From contig NIZT01000070.1 of assembly GCA_003315655.1 (NCBI GenBank), forward strand, positions 62,001 through 126,000: a DNA stretch of 64,000 nt, in the 5' to 3' direction. How positions within the stretch are numbered: position 1 is the stretch's first letter; every line of letters starts with the position of its first letter. Positions 18,764 through 29,109 of the stretch are shown piece after piece. The translations under genes and the position numbers were made by a program. This DNA comes from Candidatus Methanobinarius endosymbioticus. Its GTDB lineage: Archaea; Methanobacteriota; Methanobacteria; Methanobacteriales; Methanobacteriaceae. The notes beneath the pieces were generated by a model. That model did no database searches and was not told where the DNA came from. It was given only the letters and a program-made list of their open reading frames with translations.

Positions 18764-19935
18764 TTATTGTAATCCAAATATTCTTAAAAATAAAGGAATA
18801 AAAACTCTAGAAGGTAATATAACCAATGTAACTATACTAACACCTAAATTTGTTCCAATAACAACTAGTAATATTCTGAAAATATTATTATTCCATAAAT
18901 CTCTAAGACCATGAACTTTACTTAAATTTGCTATATTACTTTTTCTAACTTTTCTGTACTTTGCTTCAGTTAGACCAGAAAACCATCCTGCTGCAATAAG
19001 AGGATGTATAATGGTTAATAGAGCAATGATAAATCCCACTACTGCAGATTGTATTTTTGATCCAGATAAAATAGATCCAATAAAAACAGTTCCCCCTCCT
19101 ATTAAAACAAATTCAAGGAGATTGTTTTCTATACTAATACCATTTAAAAAAGCCAGAAAAATATCACCACAAAAGATATAGGGATAGCTGCTAAAATAAT
19201 TTTAATCCAAGGGGTTCCGCCCTTTTTTTCAGTAGTAGTTAGCTCATTTAATGGAGGAATTTCTTCAGGGTGATCTAAATATTTAATCATTCCTTCTTTA
19301 TGTCCTGCTCCGACTACAGCTATAACATGATCTTCTGGTATACTTAATATACTATTTGCAAGATATGCGTCTCTTTCTTTAACTAGGACTTTATAAGCAT
19401 TAGGGGAAACTTCTTTAAAATAACCCATCACTTCTTCTAATATATCTTGTTCTTTTAATTCTTCAATATCTTGAAGATCGTCATCACTAGCAAAAAGTGA
19501 AGTAACAGCACTAAACATGAATTTTAATTTTTCCCAAAGTGTCATTTCATTCAGTGCTCTTTGAAGTGTTATATTAATATCTCTGTCAATTAAGGCTATT
19601 TTAGCTCCAACATTATTAGCAGCTTCTATAGCTCCAATCATTTCTGATCCAGGTCTGACATCTACATCTTCGCCAATTTTACTTTGAATATAAGTTAGAA
19701 TTCCACTAGCTACAAATAATCCTACTTTGTTTTCTCTAATAATATTGATTATGGATATTTCTTCATCTTCTTCTTCAATACCTGCCTGTTCTTTCATAAG
19801 TCGCTCATATCTTCCTCTATCAAACTCAATTGCTACTACTTTAGGTTTTTGTTGGTAAATAGCATCTTTAACTTCTTTTACACTATTTTGAGAAACATGG
19901 GCGGTTCCTATGATTGTTAAACATTCTCTTTTCAT
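18764..19935 (-). pseudogene. TraB family protein with one frameshift
   Basis: The first frame (19144-19935, 263 residues) has the TraB/PrgY signature: IIGTAHVSQNSVKEV near the start, AIEFDRGRY and VVGAGHKEGM. It ends in the first membrane segment (VVIFFWLF-stop). One missing base before a six-T run restores FFLAFLNGISIENNLLE and then GFIIALLTIIHPLIAAGWFS to the natural end at 18764 with no other damage. The gene is thus one base from intact. Real recent mutation, sequencing error and frameshifted expression cannot be separated here. Without the second frame most of the membrane domain is lost. Confidence 0.85.
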
Positions 19936-20169
19936 TAAAAAACACTCTTATTAGTATAATATTTTGTTTTTTATCTTTTATAAATAAATAATTGTAATTA
20001 ATAAAATAATTTCTATTTTAGACGTGTATTAATATGGAATTTTCATAATTAATAAAATATTTAGCTGTAATAATATATCCTTATTAATATATAAAACTTT
20101 ATATATTTTAATATATTCGGATTTATTTCACTTTAATTTTAAAATAAATGGAAAATTTTAAAAATCATT

Positions 20170-20919
20170 TTATTTTAATAGTTTTAATGATCCATTTTCA
20201 TAGATAACTACATTTTCTATTATATTTTTTTGTAATGAAAATTCTATATCTTTTTCATATCCTAATTCTTTTAATCTCTTAGAAGATCTAGTGTTAGCTA
20301 TAACTTTTTTCAGATTTTCATAGTTTCTACTAGCTAGTATGGCAGCTTGACCATATTCACTGATCTTAAAATCATTATTATTTTCATACTTAAATCCATT
20401 TTCTACATTTTTATTATTTTCTTTGGATAATTCCTTCCAAATCCAGTGTAATATTTCTCCACTAGCTAAAAAATCTTCAATGGCGAAATTTCCTTTCCAA
20501 CCAGCCATTACTATATCTATATGTTCATAACTATTTTTTTTAGCTATTTTTAAACTAGTTTTAGCAACAGACTTTGCATTTATAAAAGAACCTATTAATA
20601 CTGTTGATTTCATATCTTTTAATATTCTTGTTCCATTACTGGTGGTTAAAACAAGAGTTTCTTTTTCAGTATTTAAATTACTTATGTCAACTGGAGAATT
20701 ACCAACATCAAATCCTTCTATAGTTTTACCCATACGTTCTCCAGCCAAAACCCCATTTTTTTGTTTAGCTATCTCTTTTGCTTCTTCAGGAGTAAATGTA
20801 GGTATTATTTGTTTAAATTTATTTAAAGCTATTGTAATACTAGTACTAGCTCTAAATACGTCAACAACTATGGATAAATTTGTTGAACTAGTTTTTTCAA
20901 GACTTAAGGTAATTTCCAC
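20170..20919 (-). CDS. comB: 2-phosphosulfolactate phosphatase ComB
   Basis: ComB removes phosphate from 2-phosphosulfolactate, the second step of coenzyme M synthesis. Family features are SIVVDVFRASTSITIAL (residues 16-32), GERMGKTIEGFDVGNSP (60-76), TTSNGTRIL and AGWKGNFAIEDFLASG. The 249-residue length fits. The start is GTG in AAAGTGAAAGTGGAA; the GTG two codons earlier is equally possible. Residues 165-185 are an Asn-rich insertion (ENNKNVENGFKYENNNDF) typical of this AT-rich genome. Single gene. Confidence 0.92.
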   Translation of the reverse strand: MEITLSLEKTSSTNLSIVVDVFRASTSITIALNKFKQIIPTFTPEEAKEIAKQKNGVLAGERMGKTIEGFDVGNSPVDISNLNTEKETLVLTTSNGTRILKDMKSTVLIGSFINAKSVAKTSLKIAKKNSYEHIDIVMAGWKGNFAIEDFLASGEILHWIWKELSKENNKNVENGFKYENNNDFKISEYGQAAILASRNYENLKKVIANTRSSKRLKELGYEKDIEFSLQKNIIENVVIYENGSLKLLK

Positions 20920-21151
20920 ACTTTCACTTTTATAGTTTAATAATTTTATCGCATAAATTTATTAAATATTTTATTAAATATATATTATATTTTATTAGAT
21001 ATATAATAATATACAACAAGATATTCAAAATATATTACAGAATATAAATTAAAGAATTAATATAGTGTATAAAATACATGAATTAATATATTCTGATAAA
21101 ATGATATGAATAATATAATAAAATAGTCTAAATTAAAGTAATTAAGATAAT

Positions 21152-21865
21152 ATGAAAATTGTTACAACACCTATGTGTGAAAAAATACTTAAACTTGTAG
21201 GAATAAATGATTATATAGTTAATAAAAATCCTGATGAAGAAGATGGAGATTTAGCTATTCTTTTATCTGAAAGTAAAGTTAAAATGAATAGTTTAGCTAT
21301 AAAATTAAATACATTTTCTCAAATTAGAGATAGTGTCATTGAAGTTTCAAAATTAAATAATGAAAATTCTCATTCTTCTACTTTTAATTCTTCTAATATT
21401 TTTAATAATTCCTCTATTTCAAATGATAATTTGATTTCTCAAAAAATTGAAAAAATATTTTCTAATTATTCTTTAGCTAATGAATGGATTCAAGAAGAAA
21501 AAAAGAAAGAAATTCAAAAGAAAAATTCTAATATAAACATTAAAGTTTATTCACAGTTTCTTAGAGATATTGTTGAAGATATGGGATTTATTTTAGTTGA
21601 TTCTATTAATAATAATTTTAATTATAATAGTAGTTGTGATAATAATTTTAATGAAATTGATGAAAATAATAGCTCTTATCATGATAACAATTTTGATTTT
21701 GTTGTATATCCTGATTACATGGAAAATAAATTAGATATAAATAGTTTTGAAAATAAAATTAATAAAAATATTTTTATTTCTATTCCTACTCATTTTAATG
21801 TTTCTAAAGATCCTATAAAAAGAGCAGAAATGAGATATTCTATTTTAAATCAACTTAAAAAATAA
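21152..21865 (+). CDS. Unrecognised methanogen protein with Asn/Ser-rich inserts
   Basis: I do not recognise this 237-residue protein. Conserved-looking blocks are MKIVTTPMCEKILKLVGIND (1-20), EDGDLAILLSESKVKMNSLA (30-49), YSQFLRDIVEDMGFILVDS and SIPTHFNVSKDPIKRAEMRY near the C-terminus. Between them are low-complexity Asn/Ser stretches at about 70-95 and 150-185. It lies 162 bases before a methanogenesis marker gene on the same strand, which suggests a linked role, possibly with methyl-coenzyme M reductase. That link is inference. Confidence 0.55.
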   Translation: MKIVTTPMCEKILKLVGINDYIVNKNPDEEDGDLAILLSESKVKMNSLAIKLNTFSQIRDSVIEVSKLNNENSHSSTFNSSNIFNNSSISNDNLISQKIEKIFSNYSLANEWIQEEKKKEIQKKNSNINIKVYSQFLRDIVEDMGFILVDSINNNFNYNSSCDNNFNEIDENNSSYHDNNFDFVVYPDYMENKLDINSFENKINKNIFISIPTHFNVSKDPIKRAEMRYSILNQLKK

Positions 21866-22027
21866 TATTAAAAAACAATTAATTTTAATTTTAAATATAA
21901 TTATAATGCAAATTTAAATTCAATAATTTTATTAATCATTAGTTAATAGATACTATAAGTAATTAGAAATTGATAAGTAGTGATTTTAATATAATATAAC
22001 TAATCTATTTTAGATGGAGATGAAATT

Positions 22028-22939
22028 GTGTATGAAACTTTAACTTATTCTGGAGGAGTCCATAAAAATGAGGAAATAAAAGAACTCATTGATGATTTGG
22101 GAGGATTTATTCTCCAAGAGAATATATTACAAATGGATTTGATCTTGAATATGGCTGTTCCTATTGAAGATGTGGATAAGATTAAGGAAAAATCAAAGGA
22201 ACTATTAGGTGAGATTTCTGTTGCTCCAATGGCAGGTACAGAGTTAGCTATTGTATCTCCTACTCTTGCAAGACATCATCTTCCTCATGCAGCTTGTGAT
22301 ATCTCTGAATATCTTCGTCGTTTTGGTGCTAAAGATAATATGATTGGGCTTGCGCGTGGCGCTGGTAAAGGAGTATCTGGAATCACTGAATATGAGAAAA
22401 GATTAATTGAAGAACATGATATAGCTATTTATGCTCTTGGAAGTTTTAAACAATGTATTATGGATAAAACTTTCTTATTTGATGATATTGATGTTCCTGT
22501 AATTGTTACAGGAGCTCCTGAAATTGATTTAGATGATCTTCCAGGTGCAGATGCTTATGTCAGTGGACTTGGCAGAATTCCAAGAAGATTAAAAAGAGGA
22601 AAAAATATACGAGCTCTTAGAAAATTAGTTGAAGTAGTGGAAGATATTTTAGATCAAAAAAGGAGAGACATGTCATTGGATCCACCACTAACTCCTTCTA
22701 TTTTAGTTAAAAATGCAATTGAAAATCAAGTTCCAGCTATCTCTGAAATAATCTCTCCAACTCCAGTTACTAGTCAGCTTGATGGAGTTAGAGTAAAACT
22801 TGACTATGATAAATATCATGAAGAAATAGGGGAAGTTATGATCAGTGATAAACCTTTGAAAGAAATAGCTGACATTAAAAAGTCTCATATGTACGATTAT
22901 ATTTTAATAAAATTATTAAGTGAAAGTGCAATAGTTTAA
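22028..22939 (+). CDS. Methanogenesis marker protein, probably marker 7
   Basis: The 303-residue protein starts [17 protein letters not shown] and contains [35 protein letters not shown] and [11 protein letters not shown] match it from memory to methanogenesis marker 7, found only in methanogens and linked to methyl-coenzyme M reductase maturation. The number of the marker is uncertain. GTG start at 22028 follows GGAGATGA. It is probably linked to the preceding unrecognised gene. Confidence 0.62.
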   Translation: MYETLTYSGGVHKNEEIKELIDDLGGFILQENILQMDLILNMAVPIEDVDKIKEKSKELLGEISVAPMAGTELAIVSPTLARHHLPHAACDISEYLRRFGAKDNMIGLARGAGKGVSGITEYEKRLIEEHDIAIYALGSFKQCIMDKTFLFDDIDVPVIVTGAPEIDLDDLPGADAYVSGLGRIPRRLKRGKNIRALRKLVEVVEDILDQKRRDMSLDPPLTPSILVKNAIENQVPAISEIISPTPVTSQLDGVRVKLDYDKYHEEIGEVMISDKPLKEIADIKKSHMYDYILIKLLSESAIV

Positions 22940-23375
22940 TAGTTTTATTGCATGATCTAAGATTTTTATCCTTTTTTATACTTTTTTATAGTTTCATATA
23001 ATTACATTATTTTATATAATTAATTTATTTTTTATACAATTTTTATTTTTTATTTTTTTAATTTTTCATAATCTATGATGTGGAATTATTATATAAAATG
23101 ATATTTATATAAAAGTAATAAAATTTATTTGTTCGTTTATTTTCAAATTTCATTTATTAAAAATATACTTTATAATATGAATACTTTATATTAATTTATT
23201 CTTTTTAGAAATAAATTTAAAAAGAAAAGAATATTAATGATAAAAACTAAACATTGTTCAAAGGGATGTAATTTAAAAATAATGAAAATAATGTAATTAA
23301 TATAAATTATTTCTTTAATTTTTTTAATTACTGAAAATATTGGCCAAATAAACACTATGGTTCGAGGAGGATAAT
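22940..23375. other. Intergenic, no gene seen
   Basis: AT-rich. Near the Lrp start are TTGGCCAA at 23340-23347 and a strong ribosome binding site GAGGAGGAT at 23365-23373. Confidence 0.4.
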
Positions 23376-23855
23376 ATGGATGATGAAAACAAAACTGATT
23401 TGATTATAATAGATGAAACAGATAAAAACATTATTGAAATGATTAATGAGGATGCTAGAACTCCATATAGACAAATTTCAAGAGAACTTGATATTTCTGT
23501 TGGAACAGTTCATAATCGAGTGGATAAATTAATGAAAACAGGGGTAATAAAGAAATTTGCACCTATTATGGATCACAGGAAATTAGGCTATGGTCTTACT
23601 AGCATTATCGGAGTTAGGGTAAATGGTGGACAAGTCCAAAACTGGGAAGAAAAAGAATCCTTTAATAAACATGTTTTAGCTATTTATGATGTTACTGGTG
23701 AATATGATGCTTTTTTAATAGCTAAATTCAAAGATACTGATGAATTGGATAGCTTTGTAAAAGAATTATTAAAAGAACCATATGTAGAAAGAACTTATAC
23801 TCAAACAGTTTTAAATGTGGTTAAAGAAGATTCAAGTTCAATTCATATGATTTAA
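23376..23855 (+). CDS. Lrp/AsnC family transcription regulator
   Basis: A 159-residue feast/famine regulator. The helix-turn-helix is at about residues 28-55 (RTPYRQISRELDISVGTVHN) followed by RVDKLMKTGVIKKF; the C-terminal ligand domain has VTGEYDAFLIAKF and ends in YTQTVLNVVKEDS. Such proteins bind as dimers or octamers and sense amino acids. The ATG has a near-perfect GAGGAGG site, so expression may be high. The small palindrome TTGGCCAA 29 bases upstream of the start could be an autoregulatory site. Confidence 0.9.
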   Translation: MDDENKTDLIIIDETDKNIIEMINEDARTPYRQISRELDISVGTVHNRVDKLMKTGVIKKFAPIMDHRKLGYGLTSIIGVRVNGGQVQNWEEKESFNKHVLAIYDVTGEYDAFLIAKFKDTDELDSFVKELLKEPYVERTYTQTVLNVVKEDSSSIHMI

Positions 23856-23966
23856 TTATAAATATCTAAAATATTCCAATTAATTTAGATTTTAATTAAT
23901 TTGCATAATTTATTTAAAGAATCTAATTAGATTAATTAATGTATAGATAATGTATAGAGGAATTAC

Positions 23967-24647
23967 ATGGAAGATTTTCGTTATAAACAAGCTCAAGATC
24001 TATTAAAAAAATCAGCTAACAATTCTAGTGAGAGTTTTAAGTTAAAAAATCCTCAAGCTGGTCATATTGATGTTAAAAAGTTTGAAAATATCTTTAAAGA
24101 TATTATTTCTGCAGAAGACTTTATATATAGTAGTTTACCCGCTCATGATCTTTCTAAAGAGGATGCGAGTAAATTCATTGAACCACTTCTTTTAGCAAGA
24201 AACACTATAGATTCTATTTTAGCTGATTTTAAAGTTATTGAAAAAAAGGAAGAAAAAATTGATATATCCAAATTAACTGATAATATTTTATTCATTACTT
24301 CTAAAAATAACTTTAAAAAATCATTGAAAAAATTAGGAGTAGATGTTCAGAGAATCGTTGTTGCTAGTGTTCCATTAAATGTAGAAGATATGAAAGAAAT
24401 TAATCCTAAAATTCCAGAACCTGCTTTAAAAGGGATAAAAACAAAAGTTCAACATATACATAATGATATTAATAGAAAAAAACAATCTTTAAACCCTGAA
24501 AAAATCATTGTTTTAGCTGAAGATGACATCAACGGCCAAATACTAGCAAAAAGAGCTAAAGAACATTATAATGCTATTGCTTACATTAACACTAACCTTA
24601 AAGATATCAAAGATATTGATATAATCGAAATTCTAGAAAATAATTAA
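23967..24647 (+). CDS. Conserved methanogen protein (possibly DUF2100)
   Basis: A 226-residue soluble protein starting MEDFRYKQAQDLLKKSANN. I associate it with DUF2100 from memory, without certainty. The C-terminal half has an alternating beta/alpha pattern (NILFITSKNNFKKSLKKLGV, KIIVLAEDDINGQILAKRAK) like a Toprim-type or Rossmann-like fold. A GAGGAA site precedes the ATG. It follows the Lrp regulator after 111 bases and may be its operon partner or target. Confidence 0.6.
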   Translation: MEDFRYKQAQDLLKKSANNSSESFKLKNPQAGHIDVKKFENIFKDIISAEDFIYSSLPAHDLSKEDASKFIEPLLLARNTIDSILADFKVIEKKEEKIDISKLTDNILFITSKNNFKKSLKKLGVDVQRIVVASVPLNVEDMKEINPKIPEPALKGIKTKVQHIHNDINRKKQSLNPEKIIVLAEDDINGQILAKRAKEHYNAIAYINTNLKDIKDIDIIEILENN

Positions 24648-24887
24648 TAAATTTTTTATTTATTAATATTTTTATTATTATTTTATAATATATTTAATTT
24701 TATTAGATTATATAATAAAATATATTTTGTTTTGCTCTGAAAACAATTTAAACTAAATTTAAAAACTATTTATAACAAATTTAAATAATATTTAAATAAT
24801 ATTTTAAATATAATTTAATTAACTAAATTAAATATAATTTTAAAATAATTATAACTAATTTAAAAATAACTCAAATATGGTGTAATT

Positions 24888-25193
24888 ATGATAACTGCAG
24901 AATTTGGTGTTGTTCCCATTGGAACTAAAGAAACTGATTTAGGTGATTATGTGTCACTAGCTGTTCAAGCTATAAAAGATTCTGGATTAAAATATGAGAT
25001 TACTGGAATGGGTACACAAATAGAATCAGATAATCTTAAAAATCTTTATACAGCAATTCAATCTGCTCAAGAAGCTGTTTTTGAAGTAGGAGCAGATAGG
25101 GTTTTCACAGTCATAAAAGTCGACGATAGAAGAGATAAAAAAATTCGTGGATTAAATGATAAAGTCTCTACTGTAAATGATATGTTAAAATAA
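24888..25193 (+). CDS. MTH1187 family thiamine-binding protein
   Basis: A 101-residue ferredoxin-like-fold protein of the MTH1187/YkoF (DUF77) family, whose members bind thiamine or its pyrimidine part. Family features are AEFGVVPIGTKETDLGDYVS at the start, YEITGMGTQIES in the middle and GADRVFTVIKVDDRRDK at the end. A GGTG site precedes the ATG. Single gene; the role in vitamin uptake or buffering is by family only. Confidence 0.88.
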   Translation: MITAEFGVVPIGTKETDLGDYVSLAVQAIKDSGLKYEITGMGTQIESDNLKNLYTAIQSAQEAVFEVGADRVFTVIKVDDRRDKKIRGLNDKVSTVNDMLK

Positions 25194-25353
25194 ATGAAAA
25201 GATAAATTAAATAATAAATATAAAAATAATAAATATATTAATAATTTTTTTACTTTATTCTTTATTACTCTACTAATTTTACTTATTAATTGTAAATTTA
25301 ATTAATTATGATATTATTTTCTTTTAGATTGTTCTTTTTTTTAATTATATAAA

Positions 25354-26460
25354 TTAATTAAATTTATTTGAAGCTTCTTTTAAAACTTTTACAATAGTAG
25401 TTAAATCTTCTTCAGTGACTTTAGGATGAATTGGTAAAGATATTACAGTTGAAGTTGCTTTTTCTGTTTCTGGAAGCTTTTCATCATACCCTAATTCAAG
25501 ATAGAGTTCTTGTTTATATGTAGGAATAGGATAATGAATTCCAGTACCTACTCCGTTTTCATTAAGGAATTTCACCCAATCATCTCTATTTTCTTTATCT
25601 ATTTTTATTGTATATTGATGATAAACATGTTTCACCCCATCAAGGACTTTAGGAGGGTTTATTCCATCAATTTTTTCTAATTCATTGGTGAGGTAGGTAG
25701 CATTATTGATTCTTTTTTGATTAAATTCATCAATTTTTTTCATTTGAGCAATACCAATAGCTGCTGCAACATCGGTCATTCTAAAATTATATCCAAGAAC
25801 TGCATGTTCATATCTTTTTGTTTCACCATGAGCTCTAAACATTCTAGCTTTTTCAGCTAATTCTTCATTGTTTGTGGTGATCATACCACCTTCACTAGTG
25901 GTCATGTTTTTTGTTGGATAAAAACTAAAACAACCCATATCTCCCATAGTACCTACTTTTTTATCTTTATAGATAGCTCCATGTGCTTGTGCAGCGTCTT
26001 CAATAACATATAACTCATGTTTTTTAACTATTTCATTGATTTTATCCATATCTGCAGATTGTCCATATAATTGCACAGGCATTATAGCTTTTGTTTTTTC
26101 ATTTATAGCTTCCTCTATTTTATCAGGATCAATATTAAATGTATCTGGATCAATATCAACAAATTTAGGTCTAGCTCCTGTATAAAGAATGGAATTTCCA
26201 GTAGCTGCAAAAGTAAAAGGAGTTGTAATTACTTCATCTCCTTCACCAATTCCACAACAAAGTAAAGCTACATGTAAAGCAGTTGTACCAGAACTAGTAG
26301 CTACACCATATTTTGCACCAACAAATTCTGCAAATTTTTCTTCAAATTCAGCTACTTTCGGTCCTTGAGCAATGAAACCTGATTTTAAAACTTTTACTAC
26401 TTCTTCTATCTCTTCATCTCCAATTATTGGACTTGCAATGGGAATTTTTATCTCTGACAT
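25354..26460 (-). CDS. DegT/DnrJ/EryC1/StrS family sugar aminotransferase
   Basis: PLP-dependent transaminase acting on nucleotide keto-sugars for surface glycans. The PLP lysine is Lys184 in [23 protein letters not shown] at 154-162 contacts the cofactor, and SSGTTALH at 56-63 binds its phosphate. Length 368 is normal. AAGGTG precedes the ATG. It lies before a decayed family-39-type glycosyltransferase and an adhesin, so this was probably part of a surface glycosylation locus; the exact sugar is unknown. Confidence 0.92.
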   Translation of the reverse strand: MSEIKIPIASPIIGDEEIEEVVKVLKSGFIAQGPKVAEFEEKFAEFVGAKYGVATSSGTTALHVALLCCGIGEGDEVITTPFTFAATGNSILYTGARPKFVDIDPDTFNIDPDKIEEAINEKTKAIMPVQLYGQSADMDKINEIVKKHELYVIEDAAQAHGAIYKDKKVGTMGDMGCFSFYPTKNMTTSEGGMITTNNEELAEKARMFRAHGETKRYEHAVLGYNFRMTDVAAAIGIAQMKKIDEFNQKRINNATYLTNELEKIDGINPPKVLDGVKHVYHQYTIKIDKENRDDWVKFLNENGVGTGIHYPIPTYKQELYLELGYDEKLPETEKATSTVISLPIHPKVTEEDLTTIVKVLKEASNKFN

Positions 26461-26927
26461 GGCTACACCTTTATTATAATTATTAATTATGTCCTAATGA
26501 TTTCTATTATTACAATATCTATTTTATTTTTATTTTAATCATTATTAATATATTTTTAGTTTAAATGATCTATTTGATTGTTTTGTTAATTAGTATTTTA
26601 AATTATTTATTAAATTTTATCAAATTTCTAAAATATATTGATATTATGTATACTTATGTAGTATATTAATAAAAATTAATTAAAAATTGAATAATACAAT
26701 TTATCACTTATAAATATAATTGATTTTAAAATTCATTTTTATTAATATGATAAAAAATAAAGAATTAATTAAATAAAAATTTATATAAATTAGGTTGTTA
26801 TAAAAGAAAAAGAGAATTGATAAATAAAAATATTTATTAAATTAATAAGCACTATTTTGATTTTGGAAGATTTTTTTCAACTATTTTAAACTTAATTAAT
26901 AATATTTCTAAAAATAATTAAGTTGTT
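26461..26927. other. Intergenic, no gene seen
   Basis: AT-rich gap between the divergent aminotransferase and the broken glycosyltransferase. Nothing recognisable. Confidence 0.4.
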
Positions 26928-28906
26928 ATGTTAAAAAATTCTATTAAATCATTTATAAAAAAAATAATAAAGTATAATTGATATTTATACTATTTATAAT
27001 TCTTTTTACCTCAAGTTTAGTTTATTTTTAATTAATATCAACAATCCATCTAGGAATATATTGTTCAGATGTATTTCTATATCAACCAATTCACTTACTT
27101 TTCCAGGGAAAACTATTGGTAAAGTTTCCAACCTATATTTATCACCAGTACTATGTTTTTTAACTTCAATAATTTTCAGAATAGGATTTGTTGATCAAAT
27201 AGCAATATTTATAGTAACTGGGATATTTCTCCCAATAGCAGGTGTAGGAACTTATTTATTATTCAGATAATATTAAATAAATTAATTAGTTTATTTGGGG
27301 CTATTTTATTTTCTAACTTTTCATTAACTATTTTATGGTCTACTAATGGGTCTTTAAACATGGCTGCAATAGCAATTTCTATCTGGATTATTTATTTCAC
27401 TATTTTAGATATGGATAAAAATCCAAAATATTTTTTATTAGCATTCCCACTTTTTATAATAGGTTTTTTACAATATATACTTGTAGTATTTATTCTTCCT
27501 TTGATGATTATTTATATATTATTTGATATAGATATTATACAAAAAATTAAACTAATATTATCTAGAAAAAAATATTCTAGAAAGAAATATTCTAATAAAG
27601 AATGTTTAGAATTAGAAGATACAAATTATGAAAAACCCAATAATTATAAAAAAATTTATAGGTTTTGGAAAAACATTACTATTGTATTTATAAAAGATTA
27701 ATTAAATCAAATAAGTTTAAATATTTTATGATTGGAATCATAATAGCATTAATAATATATTCATCTTTTATAAATGTTTTAACATCAAAAGGAACAGATT
27801 TAACATTTATATCTCAAACATAAAGTGCAGTTTCAGGAGATAAAGGTACTTCAATCGATCTTGGATTTAAACCAGCCCCTTATTTTTATATAACAAATAT
27901 ACCTAACTTTATATCCTCAAAAAATATTGGATTTGATCAATTTATACCAGTTCTTCAAAATCCTACTGTTTTATCATGTTTAGTAATTATATTAATTTTA
28001 GGAGGAGGAATAGCTTATATTTTAGATAAGTTCCCATTATATATTCCTGAAAAAAGCTCAAAAAAGGATTTAAAATTCAAAAAAGGATTGATATTTAATA
28101 TATTTCTAATAATTTTAATAGCATTATAATTATTGCCACTTACAAACATATTTCCTCAATTATAAACGAAATTTTATTTTTAATAAATATTTTATTAATA
28201 TTTAATATTTTAAATGAAAATAAACTGTTTAAATCTAAAAAATCGAGGATATAAGGAAGTTTTAATCATATTAAAGATATTAATATCAAAACTAAAGGTT
28301 TAAATTTTAATTTAATAATGATAACATGGTTTTTTTATCTTCTTTAGTTTTAGTGATGTAAAAGTTGATAGATATTTCAATAACTATGTTTACCAGTAGT
28401 CGCTTATTTTGCAGATTATTGTTTAGAATATATACTAAATTATGTAAGTTATTTTAATTTTAATAAGATAGCTAAAAAAAGAAAAGAATCAGAAAATATT
28501 AATGAAAAAAAGCAGAAAAATTTCTTTCCCCAAATTATTGCTATAGGGCTTATATTGATATTTATTGGATCGCTTTTGCCAATACTGAAACAATACCTAC
28601 TGAAAATAAGAATGTGAGTGGCCCTAAAGGAATTTCAGAATGGCTTATTAATTATGATTCTAATTATATTAATCAAGTTATTTGGACACACAATGTACGC
28701 TATTATACATGGTACTTAAAAATGAATATTATATGGTGCATATGAAAAAGATATTTCTAAATTAGGTAAGTTTAATGTAACTTATTTTATTACTAAAAAT
28801 ATTTCTGAGGAAAATAAGATCATTGAAAACTATACAATCATTAAAAAACTTGATGATATTTATATTTATAAAAAAAATTCTCATATTCCCTCAAAACAAT
28901 CAAAAT
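26928..28906 (+). pseudogene. Membrane glycosyltransferase (family 39/ArnT type), heavily broken
   Basis: The start MLKNSIKSFIKKIIKYN shifts into IFILFIILFTSSLVYF and LISTIHLGIYCSDVFLY, then into frames giving SPVLCFLTSIIFRIGFVD, FGAILFSNFSLTILWSTNGS and MDKNPKYFLLAFPLFIIGFL. The C-terminal soluble part appears as SEWLINYDSNYINQVIWTHN and LGKFNVTYFITKNISEEN. This multi-pass layout and the wording match the ArnT-like transferases of Methanobrevibacter that use lipid-linked sugars. More than eight stops and frameshifts are visible, so this is the oldest decay in the window. Confidence 0.75.
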
Positions 28907-29049
28907 AAAACCAAATTCATAAAAAAATAAATTTTTGATATAATATCTATAATATGATATTCTATTTTTATTAAATCCTATCTAAAAAAAATATTAATAC
29001 AGATAAATTAAGTAATATTTATATAAAATCTAAGAAAATATATTTATTA

Positions 29050-29069
29050 CTAACAATACGTATTGTTAG
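29050..29069. promoter_or_regulatory. 20-bp perfect palindrome upstream of adhesin
   Basis: The half-site CTAACAATAC is followed directly by its exact reverse complement. It lies 41-60 bases before the adhesin start at 29110, just downstream of the TATA-like AAAATATATTTA at 29035-29046, near the expected transcription start. That position suits a repressor operator. Confidence 0.55.
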
Positions 29070-29109
29070 AAATATTCTGATATAAATTATAAACGGGGTG
29101 AAAATAATA

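Noticed and set aside
19140-19160. Programmed -1 frameshifting in the TraB gene
   Set aside because: The run does not form a standard X-XXY-YYZ heptamer in the zero frame; a lost base explains it better. Kept only as a question about slippage.
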